This document shows positions 17,960-28,396 of a DNA stretch of 64,000 bases, one piece after another (positions within the stretch are counted from its first letter, which is position 1; each line of letters opens with the position of its first letter). The notes beneath the pieces were generated by a model that was given only the letters and a program-made list of their open reading frames with translations, ran no database searches and was not told the DNA's origin. The DNA lies in contig NZ_JAHLQL010000002.1 of assembly GCF_018919175.1 (NCBI RefSeq), forward strand, positions 248,001-312,000, given 5' to 3'. A program made the position numbers and the translations under genes. This stretch comes from Clostridium simiarum. Lineage in GTDB: Bacteria > Bacillota > Clostridia > Clostridiales > Clostridiaceae.

Positions 17960-18784
17960 ATGAAAACTCTGACTGAAAGCTTTAAATTAAATAATGGAAT
18001 TGAAATGCCTTATTTAGGATTTGGTACTTTTAAGGTTCCAGAAGGTGAAATAGTTATAGATGCAACTCTAGAAGCTTTAAAAGTAGGATACAGACATATC
18101 GATACTGCAGCTGTGTATAAGAATGAAGAGGGCATAGGTAAGGCTATTAAAGAAAGTGGAGTCTCAAGAGAGGACGTATTTCTAACTAGCAAGGTTTGGA
18201 ATACAGATCAAGGATATGATAATGCCTTAAAGGCCTTTGAAACATCACTTAAAAGGCTTCAAACAGATTATTTAGATTTATACCTTATACACTGGCCTAA
18301 AGCATTAAATAAAGAAACATGGAAGGCGTTAGAAAGACTTTATGATGAAAAAATAGTAAGAGCTATAGGAGTAAGTAACTTTAAACTTCATCACTTAGAA
18401 GAAATTATGAGTGGGGCTAATATTTGTCCTATGGTGAATCAAGTAGAGTTTCACCCACAGTTTCCACAAACAGGAGTTTTAGAGTTTTGTAAGAAAAATA
18501 ATATTCAATTAGAGGCCTGGAGTCCACTTATGCAAGGTAAGGTTTTTTCAATAGATTTAATGAAAGAGTTAGCTGAAAAATATAATAAAACCATATCTCA
18601 AATTGTTTTAAGGTGGGATATTCAAATGGGAGTTGTTACTATACCAAAATCCATAACTCCTGAAAGAATAAAGGAAAACACAGAGATATTTGATTTTGAA
18701 CTTTCAGAAGAAGATATGAATAAAATAGCCACTTTAAATAAAGAAGAAAGAATAGGACCTGACCCGGACAATATTACTTTTTAA
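17960..18784 (+). CDS. Aldo/keto reductase
   Basis: 274 aa, AKR family (AKR5-like). Catalytic tetrad segments: DTAAVYKNE (Asp, Tyr), TSKVWNTD (Lys) and LIHWPKA (His). NADPH-binding end SITPERIKEN is present. It reduces aldehydes or ketones in the cytosol, with a broad and here undefined substrate. GAGGAGG precedes the ATG. No pathway neighbours; a terminator follows. Confidence 0.9.
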   Translation: MKTLTESFKLNNGIEMPYLGFGTFKVPEGEIVIDATLEALKVGYRHIDTAAVYKNEEGIGKAIKESGVSREDVFLTSKVWNTDQGYDNALKAFETSLKRLQTDYLDLYLIHWPKALNKETWKALERLYDEKIVRAIGVSNFKLHHLEEIMSGANICPMVNQVEFHPQFPQTGVLEFCKKNNIQLEAWSPLMQGKVFSIDLMKELAEKYNKTISQIVLRWDIQMGVVTIPKSITPERIKENTEIFDFELSEEDMNKIATLNKEERIGPDPDNITF

Positions 18785-18822
18785 CCAAATAATTTGCCAT
18801 TCAAGAATATATCCTAATATAG

Positions 18823-18858
18823 TTGAGAATTCAGTTTTAAATTGAATTCTCAATTTTT
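18823..18858 (+). terminator. Terminator after the aldo/keto reductase gene
   Basis: TTGAGAATTCA / TGAATTCTCAA (18823-18833 with 18843-18853), followed by TTTTTAT. Confidence 0.85.
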
Positions 18859-18913
18859 ATTTTCAACAAACTTTTAATAGTAGCATTAAAAATAAAATTA
18901 TTTATATTAATGA

Positions 18914-18947
18914 AAAAAGTTACTCCCAAAAACAGGAGTAACTTTTT
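18914..18947. terminator. Bidirectional terminator
   Basis: AAAAAGTTACTCC / GGAGTAACTTTTT with an 8-9 nt loop. It serves the minus-strand SleB-like gene and backs up the plus-strand one. Confidence 0.85.
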
Positions 18948-18974
18948 AAAAGTAGATAAATTTAAAATTAAATT

Positions 18975-19751
18975 TTAATATTTGAATATAAGCTTCCCTA
19001 TGGTTACAGCATCAGGCTTTGATAATAACCAAGTATTAGTTACAGTATCATCAAAATAGTATAAAGCTCCATTACTTGGATCAGATCCGTATAAAGCCTC
19101 TTTAGCTGCTTTCTTTGCTTCAGCAGAAGCTGGCTTGTTTATCCAACCATTTAATGTAGGGGTAAATTGGTAATAACCACCGCTTTTTTCATATATAACA
19201 TCATTTATTGAATTAGGGAAGCGAGAACTTTTTACTCTATTTAAAACTACTGCAGCTACAGCTACTTTTGCCTTATAAGGTTCAGATTCAGCTTCTGCAG
19301 TAACGAGTCTAGCTAATAAATCTAAATCTCCTTCGGAATAGTTTAATATAGGTTTTTGACTATTGTCAACAGGATTAGGTGTATAGGCATTTGACTTTGG
19401 AATTAATATTGTTTGTCCTGGATAAATTAAATTTGTATAGATATTATTGATTCTTCTTAATTCATCTAAAGATACTCCGTATTGTTTTGATATTTTAAAT
19501 AGAGTATCACCAGATTTAACACTGTGCTCTGGAGCGTTTACATAAAGCTTTTGTCCTGGATATATCATAGTAGAAGAAAGCTTATTGTCACTGATTATAG
19601 TATTATAAGAAGTGTTAAAGGATTTACCTATCTTGTAAAGTGAATCACCACTTTTTACTGTATAGGTAGCAGCTTGTACATAACTTGAGGAAGATACTAA
19701 TAGCAATAAAGATCCTATTAACATCTTTGATTTTAAAGATTTAAACCCCAT
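18975..19751 (-). CDS. LysM-SleB/CwlJ-type cell wall hydrolase, exported
   Basis: About 258 aa. A signal peptide (MLIGSLLLLVSSSSYVQA) is followed by two LysM repeats (YTVKSGDSLYKIGKSFN and HSVKSGDTLFKISKQYG), a short linker, and a Hydrolase_2 (SleB) domain with LARLVTAEAESEP (catalytic Glu) and VAAVVLNRVKSSRFPN. This is the architecture of spore cortex lytic transglycosylases. No ypeB is adjacent, so a vegetative or sporulation wall role is also possible. The ATG at 19751 is about 9 nt from AAAGGA; ATG 19757 and 19769 are alternatives. Confidence 0.85.
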   Translation of the reverse strand: MGFKSLKSKMLIGSLLLLVSSSSYVQAATYTVKSGDSLYKIGKSFNTSYNTIISDNKLSSTMIYPGQKLYVNAPEHSVKSGDTLFKISKQYGVSLDELRRINNIYTNLIYPGQTILIPKSNAYTPNPVDNSQKPILNYSEGDLDLLARLVTAEAESEPYKAKVAVAAVVLNRVKSSRFPNSINDVIYEKSGGYYQFTPTLNGWINKPASAEAKKAAKEALYGSDPSNGALYYFDDTVTNTWLLSKPDAVTIGKLIFKY

Positions 19752-19972
19752 TTTCATCCATCCTTTCATTACGGGCTGTTTACAGGTATTTTAACAAAGG
19801 CTTGTACTTAAATGCCATAGTAGATACATGGGATAACAGGAGGGATATGGAAAGTTATTGTTTTATATTAAAATAAAATAATAATTATAGATTAACAAAA
19901 TTGAAGAATTGATGTATAATAAGTAGTATAAAATCACATTATAAAATTTTAATTATAATAGCATAAATACTA

Positions 19973-20000
19973 TTGACAATAACACATAAAATGATATAAT
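19973..20000 (+). promoter_or_regulatory. Promoter of the thrS T-box transcript
   Basis: TTGACA (19973-19978), 16-nt spacer, TATAAT (19995-20000); it starts transcription just before the T-box. Confidence 0.85.
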
Positions 20001-20029
20001 TTTTGTAATATAAATATTGTACATTTAAA

Positions 20030-20262
20030 TGCAGTGAAGAGAAGAGTAAGTTGGAATTACATCTACAGAGAGAGGATCAAAAGCTGAGAGCATCCTTATA
20101 TGAAGTCAACTGAAGACCAGCTCTGAGCAGGGTGCCGAAATAGTAGTAAGCATTTCCGTAAGGTCCGCGTTAAGGGCTTCAAGAGGATACAGTTTTTAAT
20201 AAAATTGCTATCAAGTTGGGTGGAACCGCGTTTTACTCGTCCCATTTAGGGATGAGTTTTTA
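20030..20262 (+). ncRNA. T-box leader, threonine specific
   Basis: Stem I begins near GAAGAGAAGAG and the specifier loop reads GAAG-ACC-AG, with ACC (Thr) at 20116-20118. The T-box sequence TGGGTGGAACCGCG at 20217-20230 precedes a terminator stem ACTCGTCCC / GGGATGAGT (20235-20257) with a U-tract. Uncharged tRNA-Thr should stabilise the antiterminator and turn thrS on. Confidence 0.93.
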
Positions 20263-20308
20263 TTTTTTGTAAATTAAACTTAATATAAGTTAAGAAGGAG
20301 GAATTAGT

Positions 20309-22231
20309 ATGGTTAAAGTTACACTGAAAGATGGAAAAATTATAGAGGTAGAAAAAGGAACAAAAGTTAGTGATATTGCTATGAAATTAAGTCCAGCTCT
20401 TTATAAAAAAGCATTAGCAGCTAAAGTAAACGGAGAAAAGGCTGAGCTTATGACTGAAATAAATGATGATTGCACTTTAGAAATATTAAGCTTTGATGAT
20501 GAGGGAGGAAAATGGGCATTAAGACATACAGCAGCTCACATTTTAGCTCAAGCAGTTAAAAGATTATACCCAGAGGTTAAGTTAGCAATAGGACCGGCCA
20601 TAGATACAGGATTCTATTATGATTTTGAGGCTGACTTCTCTTTTACACCAGAAATATTAGAAAAAATAGAAAAAGAAATGCAAAAGATAGTAAAGGAAGA
20701 TCTTCATTTAGAAAGATTTGAACTTCCAAGAGAAGAAGCTATTGAGTATGTAAGAAAAAATGGAGAAGACTATAAGGTAGAGTTAATACAGGATTTACCT
20801 GAGGATTCTGTTATATCTTTCTACAGACAAGGTGAGTTTGTAGATTTATGTAGAGGTCCCCATGTACCTTCCACAAAGAAAGTAAAGGCCGTTAAATTAT
20901 TATCCTTAGCTGGAGCTTATTGGAGAGGCGACGAAAATAAGAAGATGCTTCAAAGAATATATGGAACAGCTTTCTCAAAACAAAGTGAGCTTGAAGAATA
21001 TTTACACATGTTAGAAGAAGCTAAGAAAAGAGATCATAGAAAGCTAGGAAAAGAGCTTGGGTTATTTGCCATACATGATGAAGGTCCAGGATTCCCATTC
21101 TTTTATCCAAAGGGAATGGTTCTTAGAAATCTTCTAGAGGATTTCTGGAGAGAAGTTCACAGAAAAGCAGGTTATGATGAAATAAAAACTCCTATTATAT
21201 TAAGTGAAGCTTTATGGCATCAATCAGGACACTGGGATCATTACAAAGAAAATATGTATTTTACACAAATAGATGGAGATGACTATGCAGTAAAACCAAT
21301 GAATTGCCCAGGATCTATATTAGTGTTTAAAGATGGAATGCATTCTTATAGAGACCTTCCATTAAGATTAGGTGAACTAGGACTTGTTCATAGACATGAG
21401 CTTTCAGGGGCACTACATGGTCTTATGAGGGTTAGATGTTTTACTCAAGATGATGCACATATATTTATGACTAAAGATCAAATTACAGATGAAGTTTTAG
21501 CTGTAGTTAAATTAATAGATGACTTTTACAAGGTATTTGGATTTGAGTATTTTGTAGAACTTTCCACTAGACCAGAGGATTCTATGGGTAGTGATGAAGA
21601 TTGGGAATCAGCAACAAATGGACTAAAGGGTGCTTTAGAAAAGGCTGGTCTTGAATATAAAATAAATGAAGGAGATGGAGCATTCTATGGACCTAAGATA
21701 GACTTCCATCTAAGAGATTGTTTAGGAAGAACTTGGCAATGTGGAACGATTCAATTAGATTTCCAAATGCCTGAAAGATTTGATCTTTCATATATAGGAC
21801 CAGATGGAGAAAAGCATAGGCCAGTTATGATTCATAGAGTTGTTTTTGGAAGTATTGAAAGATTTATAGGAATATTAATAGAACATTTTGCAGGAGCTTT
21901 CCCAACTTGGTTAGCACCAATACAAGTTAAGGTATTACCTATATCTGAAAAATTCCATGATTATGCAGAAGAAGTGGCTAAAAAACTTAAAGAAAAAGAT
22001 ATCAGGGTTGAAGCAGACTATAGGGCAGAAAAGATTGGATATAAGATTCGTGAAGCTCGTATGGAAAGAGTACCTTACCTATTAATAGTAGGGGAAAAAG
22101 AAGCTGAGAATAATCAGGTTTCTGTTAGAAGCAGAAAGAATGGAGACGAAGGAGCTTTAGCTTTAGATAGCGTAATAGAAAGAATAGAAAAAGAAATAAA
22201 AACTAGAGAAAACTATTTAGTTCAAGCATAA
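20309..22231 (+). CDS. thrS: Threonyl-tRNA synthetase
   Basis: 640 aa, full length. The N-terminal TGS domain is followed by the editing domain (HTAAHILAQAVKRLYP and CRGPHVPST metal residues), the class II catalytic core (KPMNCPGS, HRHELSGALHG) and the anticodon-binding C-terminus (APIQVKVLPI, DYRAEKIGYK). It charges tRNA-Thr in the cytosol. It is monocistronic under a Thr T-box and followed by a strong terminator. GGAGG precedes the ATG. Confidence 0.97.
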   Translation: MVKVTLKDGKIIEVEKGTKVSDIAMKLSPALYKKALAAKVNGEKAELMTEINDDCTLEILSFDDEGGKWALRHTAAHILAQAVKRLYPEVKLAIGPAIDTGFYYDFEADFSFTPEILEKIEKEMQKIVKEDLHLERFELPREEAIEYVRKNGEDYKVELIQDLPEDSVISFYRQGEFVDLCRGPHVPSTKKVKAVKLLSLAGAYWRGDENKKMLQRIYGTAFSKQSELEEYLHMLEEAKKRDHRKLGKELGLFAIHDEGPGFPFFYPKGMVLRNLLEDFWREVHRKAGYDEIKTPIILSEALWHQSGHWDHYKENMYFTQIDGDDYAVKPMNCPGSILVFKDGMHSYRDLPLRLGELGLVHRHELSGALHGLMRVRCFTQDDAHIFMTKDQITDEVLAVVKLIDDFYKVFGFEYFVELSTRPEDSMGSDEDWESATNGLKGALEKAGLEYKINEGDGAFYGPKIDFHLRDCLGRTWQCGTIQLDFQMPERFDLSYIGPDGEKHRPVMIHRVVFGSIERFIGILIEHFAGAFPTWLAPIQVKVLPISEKFHDYAEEVAKKLKEKDIRVEADYRAEKIGYKIREARMERVPYLLIVGEKEAENNQVSVRSRKNGDEGALALDSVIERIEKEIKTRENYLVQA

Positions 22232-22232
22232 T

Positions 22233-22260
22233 AAAAAAGCGACCATAAGGTCGCTTTTTT
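22233..22260. terminator. Bidirectional terminator after thrS
   Basis: AAAAAAGCGACC / GGTCGCTTTTTT, 12 bp with a 4-nt loop, shared with the convergent minus-strand gene. Confidence 0.92.
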
Positions 22261-22263
22261 AAA

Positions 22264-22836
22264 TTAATATTGGTAAGTTGTTACATTTTCATATATGGAT
22301 ACATTTAACGCTTTATCCTCTAAGACTTTTTTATAGGAACACAAAAATTCATTTAATTCACTATCTTTTAAATCTACAGTTTTACAGCTTTTAATTATTA
22401 CATTTTCATTTTCTAATATAATATCAATTTCATTAGAGTTGTTATGGATAGAGTAGGTGCTCATTAACTTTGAAGATAGTTTATCTTTATATTTTTCTCC
22501 GAAACTTAAGGCTTTTCTCATGTTTTCATAATTCTTTTCAGGATTCATTTTAGGCATATTTATACCAAGATTTTCCATCTGTGCTTCTAAATCATTTGGA
22601 TCTAGGCCATATCGTTTCATCATTTCCTTTTGAATATTAAAGAACTTTTCATAGGATATATCATTTTGCTCCATGTACTCACCAATTCTAATAGAAAAGT
22701 CAGCCATGGATATTTCTCCTTGAGCTAAGGAATAGTATAGACTATATATATATTGTTCAAACTTATCTATATCCTTTTCTCTAGCTTTATTTTTAAGTTC
22801 GTTAAAATCTACAATTCTATCATCTTTATCACTCAT
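22264..22836 (-). CDS. Conserved clostridial protein, probably DUF3867
   Basis: 190 aa, soluble, mostly helical and acidic. The opening (MSDKDDRIVDFNELKNKARE) and the EYMEQNDISYEKFFNIQKEM segment recall a clostridial family I know as DUF3867. No motif suggests an enzyme. It ends 4 bp from the thrS terminator and is divergent from the CorA gene. GGAGT lies upstream of the ATG. Function unknown. Confidence 0.6.
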   Translation of the reverse strand: MSDKDDRIVDFNELKNKAREKDIDKFEQYIYSLYYSLAQGEISMADFSIRIGEYMEQNDISYEKFFNIQKEMMKRYGLDPNDLEAQMENLGINMPKMNPEKNYENMRKALSFGEKYKDKLSSKLMSTYSIHNNSNEIDIILENENVIIKSCKTVDLKDSELNEFLCSYKKVLEDKALNVSIYENVTTYQY

Positions 22837-22908
22837 TTAAACCACTCCTTATCATTGTATATTCTAATGTGCTTAAATATATTATAATATTATAAAGGAG
22901 AGATTGCT

Positions 22909-23766
22909 ATGGGTATAGTTTTATATAAAGATGGTAAAATAGAAAAAAATAAAACTTATAAAGATGTAAATAATGAAGATGCAGTATTATATCTTACAGA
23001 TAGTTATGAAGATATATTTACTAAAAGAAATTCTAATATTAACTTTAGTAGAGATGTAGAAATAAAGGATAGGAATAAGATAGTTATTAACATGCCTTAT
23101 GTAGATGAATTAAATAAAAGAAGAGTTGAAGCTGTATTAGAAGAGGGGTTATTGTCCCTATACTTTAAAGAAAAAGGATTTATTGAGTTTATAGAGGAAA
23201 AGATAAGCAGGAATAGAGAACTTGATTATAAAACTGTATTTTTATCTTTATTTCAATTTCTTATGTTAAAGTATGATGAAAAATTAATAAAGCTAGAAGA
23301 TAATGTAGAGTTTAGATTTGAAGATGCCGTAGCTAAGGATAGTATACAACTTGAATCTTTATTAAAAGATAAAAAGAAAATATATATGATAAAAAGATGT
23401 ACTAATTATTATAAATCTATATTAATTTATCTTGAAGATGAATTTGAAAATATTAAGCTCTATGATAAGTTGTTTTTTTCTTTTGAAGATACTCTCAATC
23501 TAGCAGAAAGTGTTGAGTCAGCTATATATTCATGTATAGATATTTATAATTCAATATACTCTAATAGAATGAATAAAACTATGGAACTTTTAACTTTTAT
23601 TACAGTAATGTTGCTTCCAGCTAGTATACTTTCAGGAGTATTTGGTATGAATTTTAAATTTATGCCTTTATTAGAGCATCCACAAGGGTTTTATATAATC
23701 TTAGCAATTATGATGTTTGCAGTAGTGGTTGGAGTTTTTTACCTTAGAAAAAATAAGAAGTATTAG
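22909..23766 (+). CDS. CorA-like divalent cation transporter
   Basis: 285 aa. A long cytoplasmic alpha/beta region is followed by two C-terminal membrane helices with the CorA signature GMN in LSGVFGMNFKFMPLLEHP. CorA pentamers move Mg2+ (or Co2+/Ni2+/Zn2+) passively. The cytoplasmic part diverges from classical CorA, so the ion is not certain. AAAGGAG precedes the ATG. There is no M-box upstream, unlike mgtA in this window. Confidence 0.8.
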   Translation: MGIVLYKDGKIEKNKTYKDVNNEDAVLYLTDSYEDIFTKRNSNINFSRDVEIKDRNKIVINMPYVDELNKRRVEAVLEEGLLSLYFKEKGFIEFIEEKISRNRELDYKTVFLSLFQFLMLKYDEKLIKLEDNVEFRFEDAVAKDSIQLESLLKDKKKIYMIKRCTNYYKSILIYLEDEFENIKLYDKLFFSFEDTLNLAESVESAIYSCIDIYNSIYSNRMNKTMELLTFITVMLLPASILSGVFGMNFKFMPLLEHPQGFYIILAIMMFAVVVGVFYLRKNKKY

Positions 23767-23790
23767 AAAAATAAAAGCTATTTTAATATA

Positions 23791-23836
23791 AAAAGGTAGA
23801 CTATATAAGAAAATAAATCTTTATAATCTACCTTTT
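23791..23836. terminator. Bidirectional terminator
   Basis: AAAAGGTAGA / TCTACCTTTT (23791-23800 with 23827-23836) with an inner partial stem; it separates the convergent CorA and flavoprotein genes. Confidence 0.75.
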
Positions 23837-23866
23837 ATTTAAGTTAATATCTATTTAAGGCTAATA

Positions 23867-26083
<2,217 letters not shown>

Positions 26084-26353
26084 TTATTCTTCTAAGGCAA
26101 AAGCAACATATTCCTTAACTACCTTTTTAAAACCATGTTTTTTCAAAACTGAAGCAGTTAAAGCAAACAATTCATAACTTGAGGTTTTGTTATTACGAAT
26201 TCTATTTACTTCATTACAAATTTCTTTAATTATACACTTTATATCACCTTGGTTTAAGGGTGATTTAGCATCTGAGGCAGCATTCAATATACTAGTTTTT
26301 AACTTTTCTTCATTAAATTCTTCTAAATTTCCGCTTCTTTTTATTACTTTCAT
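26084..26353 (-). CDS. Stand-alone ATP-cone domain protein
   Basis: 89 aa, consisting almost only of an ATP-cone: VIKRSGNLEEFNEEKLKTSI at the N-terminus and the HGFKKVVKEYVAFA end. ATP-cones sense dATP/ATP in ribonucleotide reductases and NrdR. Here no zinc ribbon and no reductase is attached or adjacent. It could act as a separate regulatory subunit. AAGGAGG lies before the ATG. The gene is real by its site and codon pattern; the role is inferred only from the domain. Confidence 0.75.
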   Translation of the reverse strand: MKVIKRSGNLEEFNEEKLKTSILNAASDAKSPLNQGDIKCIIKEICNEVNRIRNNKTSSYELFALTASVLKKHGFKKVVKEYVAFALEE

Positions 26354-26619
26354 TATGATACCTCCTTTCTATAATTATACATCTTTTTTCAGAATATTGC
26401 AAAATGTGATAAGGAGAAACTAGCACTTATAAGCTTCTAAAAAAAGATAAATTAAGGATATATTTAAAAATGCTAGCTGATATCATTTTTATTAAGTTCT
26501 TCTTTGTATTATAATAAAAAGGAGTAAGAAAAGTTTGATAATTATATATTAGTTTGAAATCTTTAATTACTAATTAATTAGTTTCATGAACAATTATTTA
26601 CTATGTAGGGGGCGTTAAA

Positions 26620-27663
26620 GTGAATGTTAATATGGATTACTTATTAAAAGTAATGAAGAAGTACATGGAAATACCAAGTCCAGGAGGATATACTAAAAAA
26701 GCTATAGAAGAAGCTGAAAAAGATTTTAAAGCTTTAGGTTTAGAGACTTCTATAACTAAAAAAGGTGCACTTATTGCAACTTTAAAAGGTAAAAATACTG
26801 AAGAGCAGGTTATGATATCAGCTCACATTGATACACTTGGAGCTATGGTAAAAGAAATTCAAAAGGATGGAAGGATCAAGTATAAAAAAATTGGTGGGGG
26901 ATGCTTTAGTGCTATTGAAGCTGAGAATTGCTATGTTGTAAATAGAAAAGGAGAGAAGTTTAGGGGATCTGTAATACCTAAAATGGCTTCCACTCACATA
27001 TATGGGCAGGAACTTGCAAATTCTCAAAGAAATGAAAATAATATTTTAATAAGATTAGATGAAAAGGTTGGAAGTAAGGAAGATGTGCTAGCTCTTGGAA
27101 TTAATGTAGGGGATTTTGTATATATGGATACAAGAACCGAAATTACAGAAAGTGGATTTGTAAAATCTAGGTATTTGGATGATAAAGTAGCTGTAGCCAT
27201 GCTTTTTGAAATAGCTAGATATTTCAAAGATAACAACATAATGCCTGAATATACTACGCATTTATACATAAGTAATTATGAAGAAATGGGACATGGTGTT
27301 GCAGTAAATAGTATACCTAAAAATGTAGGAGAAATGATAGCTATTGACATAGCACCTGTAGGAGAGGGACAAGAGTCTTCTGAATATGCTGTCACTATTG
27401 CTGCTAAGGATAGAAAAACTGTTTATGATTATGAATTAAGAAGTAAACTTGTGAATATAGCTGAAGAAAATGGCATAGACTATAGAGTTGATGTATTTAA
27501 TAGTTATAGTTCTGACGCTACACAACTTATACAGCAAGGTGCAGACTTTAAGTTCGCTTGTGTAGGACCTGGGGTAGATGCTACTCATCACTATGAAAGA
27601 ACACATAGTCTAGCTATAGAAAATAATGTGAAACTTTTGATAAATTATCTACAAAATATATAG
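26620..27663 (+). CDS. M42 family metallopeptidase (aminopeptidase)
   Basis: 347 aa. Metal-binding segments: SAHIDTLGAMV (His, Asp), SRYLDDKVA (bridging Asp), NYEEMGHG (Glu-Glu) and GPGVDATHHYERTHS (last His). M42 enzymes are cytosolic, dodecameric, co-catalytic metal aminopeptidases (glutamyl aminopeptidase/endoglucanase M relatives). The GTG at 26620 lies about 7 nt after GGGGGCG; the ATG at 26632 is an alternative. It stands alone before the glycine operon, which has its own promoter. Confidence 0.9.
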   Translation: MNVNMDYLLKVMKKYMEIPSPGGYTKKAIEEAEKDFKALGLETSITKKGALIATLKGKNTEEQVMISAHIDTLGAMVKEIQKDGRIKYKKIGGGCFSAIEAENCYVVNRKGEKFRGSVIPKMASTHIYGQELANSQRNENNILIRLDEKVGSKEDVLALGINVGDFVYMDTRTEITESGFVKSRYLDDKVAVAMLFEIARYFKDNNIMPEYTTHLYISNYEEMGHGVAVNSIPKNVGEMIAIDIAPVGEGQESSEYAVTIAAKDRKTVYDYELRSKLVNIAEENGIDYRVDVFNSYSSDATQLIQQGADFKFACVGPGVDATHHYERTHSLAIENNVKLLINYLQNI

Positions 27664-27746
27664 GATATTATTTAGGTATGTTGTAAGTTGAAAAAAGTTG
27701 TATATATTTAAACATTCGAAAAATTCTTAATTAATAGCGAAATGTA

Positions 27747-27775
27747 TTGAAATTTCCTATAGCAAACTCTATAAT
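27747..27775 (+). promoter_or_regulatory. Promoter of the glycine riboswitch/gcv operon
   Basis: TTGAAA, 17-nt spacer, TATAAT; the start would be about 20 nt before the first glycine aptamer. Confidence 0.8.
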
Positions 27776-27802
27776 AAGCTTAAAGAAAGAATTCATATAT
27801 TA

Positions 27803-28012
27803 TCCAGATGAGAATGACGAGAGATATCTTTAAAGATAGCCGAAGAAGAAATATAGGGGTATGCCAAGGCCTTTATAGAAGCTTTCAGGCAAAAGGATCG
27901 TTGTTTGATGGAACTCTGGAAAGCTTATAAAAGCACCGTAGGAGCAATGTAAATACAAGATTATATTCATTTGTAGATACAGAAATCTCGCAGGTAATAT
28001 TACAGGGTATAA
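27803..28012 (+). ncRNA. Tandem glycine riboswitch
   Basis: Aptamer 1 (27803-27920) is closed by TCCAGA / TCTGGA and holds the family core GCCGAAGAAG and TTCAGGCAAAAGGATCG. Aptamer 2 (27921-28012) holds GCACCGTAGGAGCAA and TCTCGCAGGTAATATTACAGGG. Both match the glycine aptamer plan, and the location before gcvT confirms it. Aptamer 2 departs a little from consensus in the AGGAC segment. Confidence 0.9.
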
Positions 28013-28049
28013 TGGCACAAGTATATACTTGCGTCCATTATACCCTTTT
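28005..28049 (+). terminator. Glycine riboswitch expression platform
   Basis: GGGTATAATGG / CCATTATACCC (28005-28015 with 28035-28045), followed by UUUUA. Its 5' arm overlaps the closing strand of aptamer 2, so glycine binding should favour read-through. Confidence 0.85.
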
Positions 28050-28396
28050 AGATTGCTTAAGCAATTTGCTGATAGTAGATTAAGCAGATACCAAAGGCCT
28101 ATGGATTGACGGTAGTAGCTTACTCTTTGAGTACTCATCTGAAGTTATGAAGATGAGTTTCCTAAGCAGAGAACCAAGATCTATGATCTTGTGTGAATCG
28201 CTTACTCATCTGAAGTTATGAAGATGAGTTTCCTAAGCAGAGAACCAAGATCTATGATCTTGTGTGAATCGCTTACTCATCTGAAGTTATGAAGATGAGT
28301 TTCCTAATTAAAAGAAAAGCAATCTATGACTTTGTTCATTTAAATTTGTTACTCAAATTTATTGATAATAAAATTAAAGGAATAGGAGGGTTAATT
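28050..28396 (+). repeat. Modular repeat array in the gcvT leader (71-bp period)
   Basis: After the terminator comes a palindrome ATTGCTTAAGCAAT (28052-28065). Next is a module with CCTATGGATTGACGGTAGT (28098-28116). Then a hairpin unit recurs at 28132, 28203 and 28274, exactly 71 bp apart: ACTCATCT - GAAGTTATGA - AGATGAGT, separated by a spacer that starts CCTAAGCAGAGAACC. The third copy is cut after the hairpin. Related modules recur, inverted, at 43.14-43.32 kb. Confidence 0.9.

Noticed and set aside
27830..28138. Minus-strand 102-codon ORF
   Set aside because: It is antisense to the glycine riboswitch and repeat module, has no ribosome site, and its apparent protein follows the conserved RNA.
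28132..28307. CRISPR array
   Set aside because: The spacers between the hairpin units are nearly identical, the copy number is under three, and no cas genes are near.
28289..28396. 36-codon N-terminal extension of gcvT
   Set aside because: It is read from the last repeat hairpin, lacks a ribosome site and is absent from the family; the TTG at 28397 with AGGAGGG fits.
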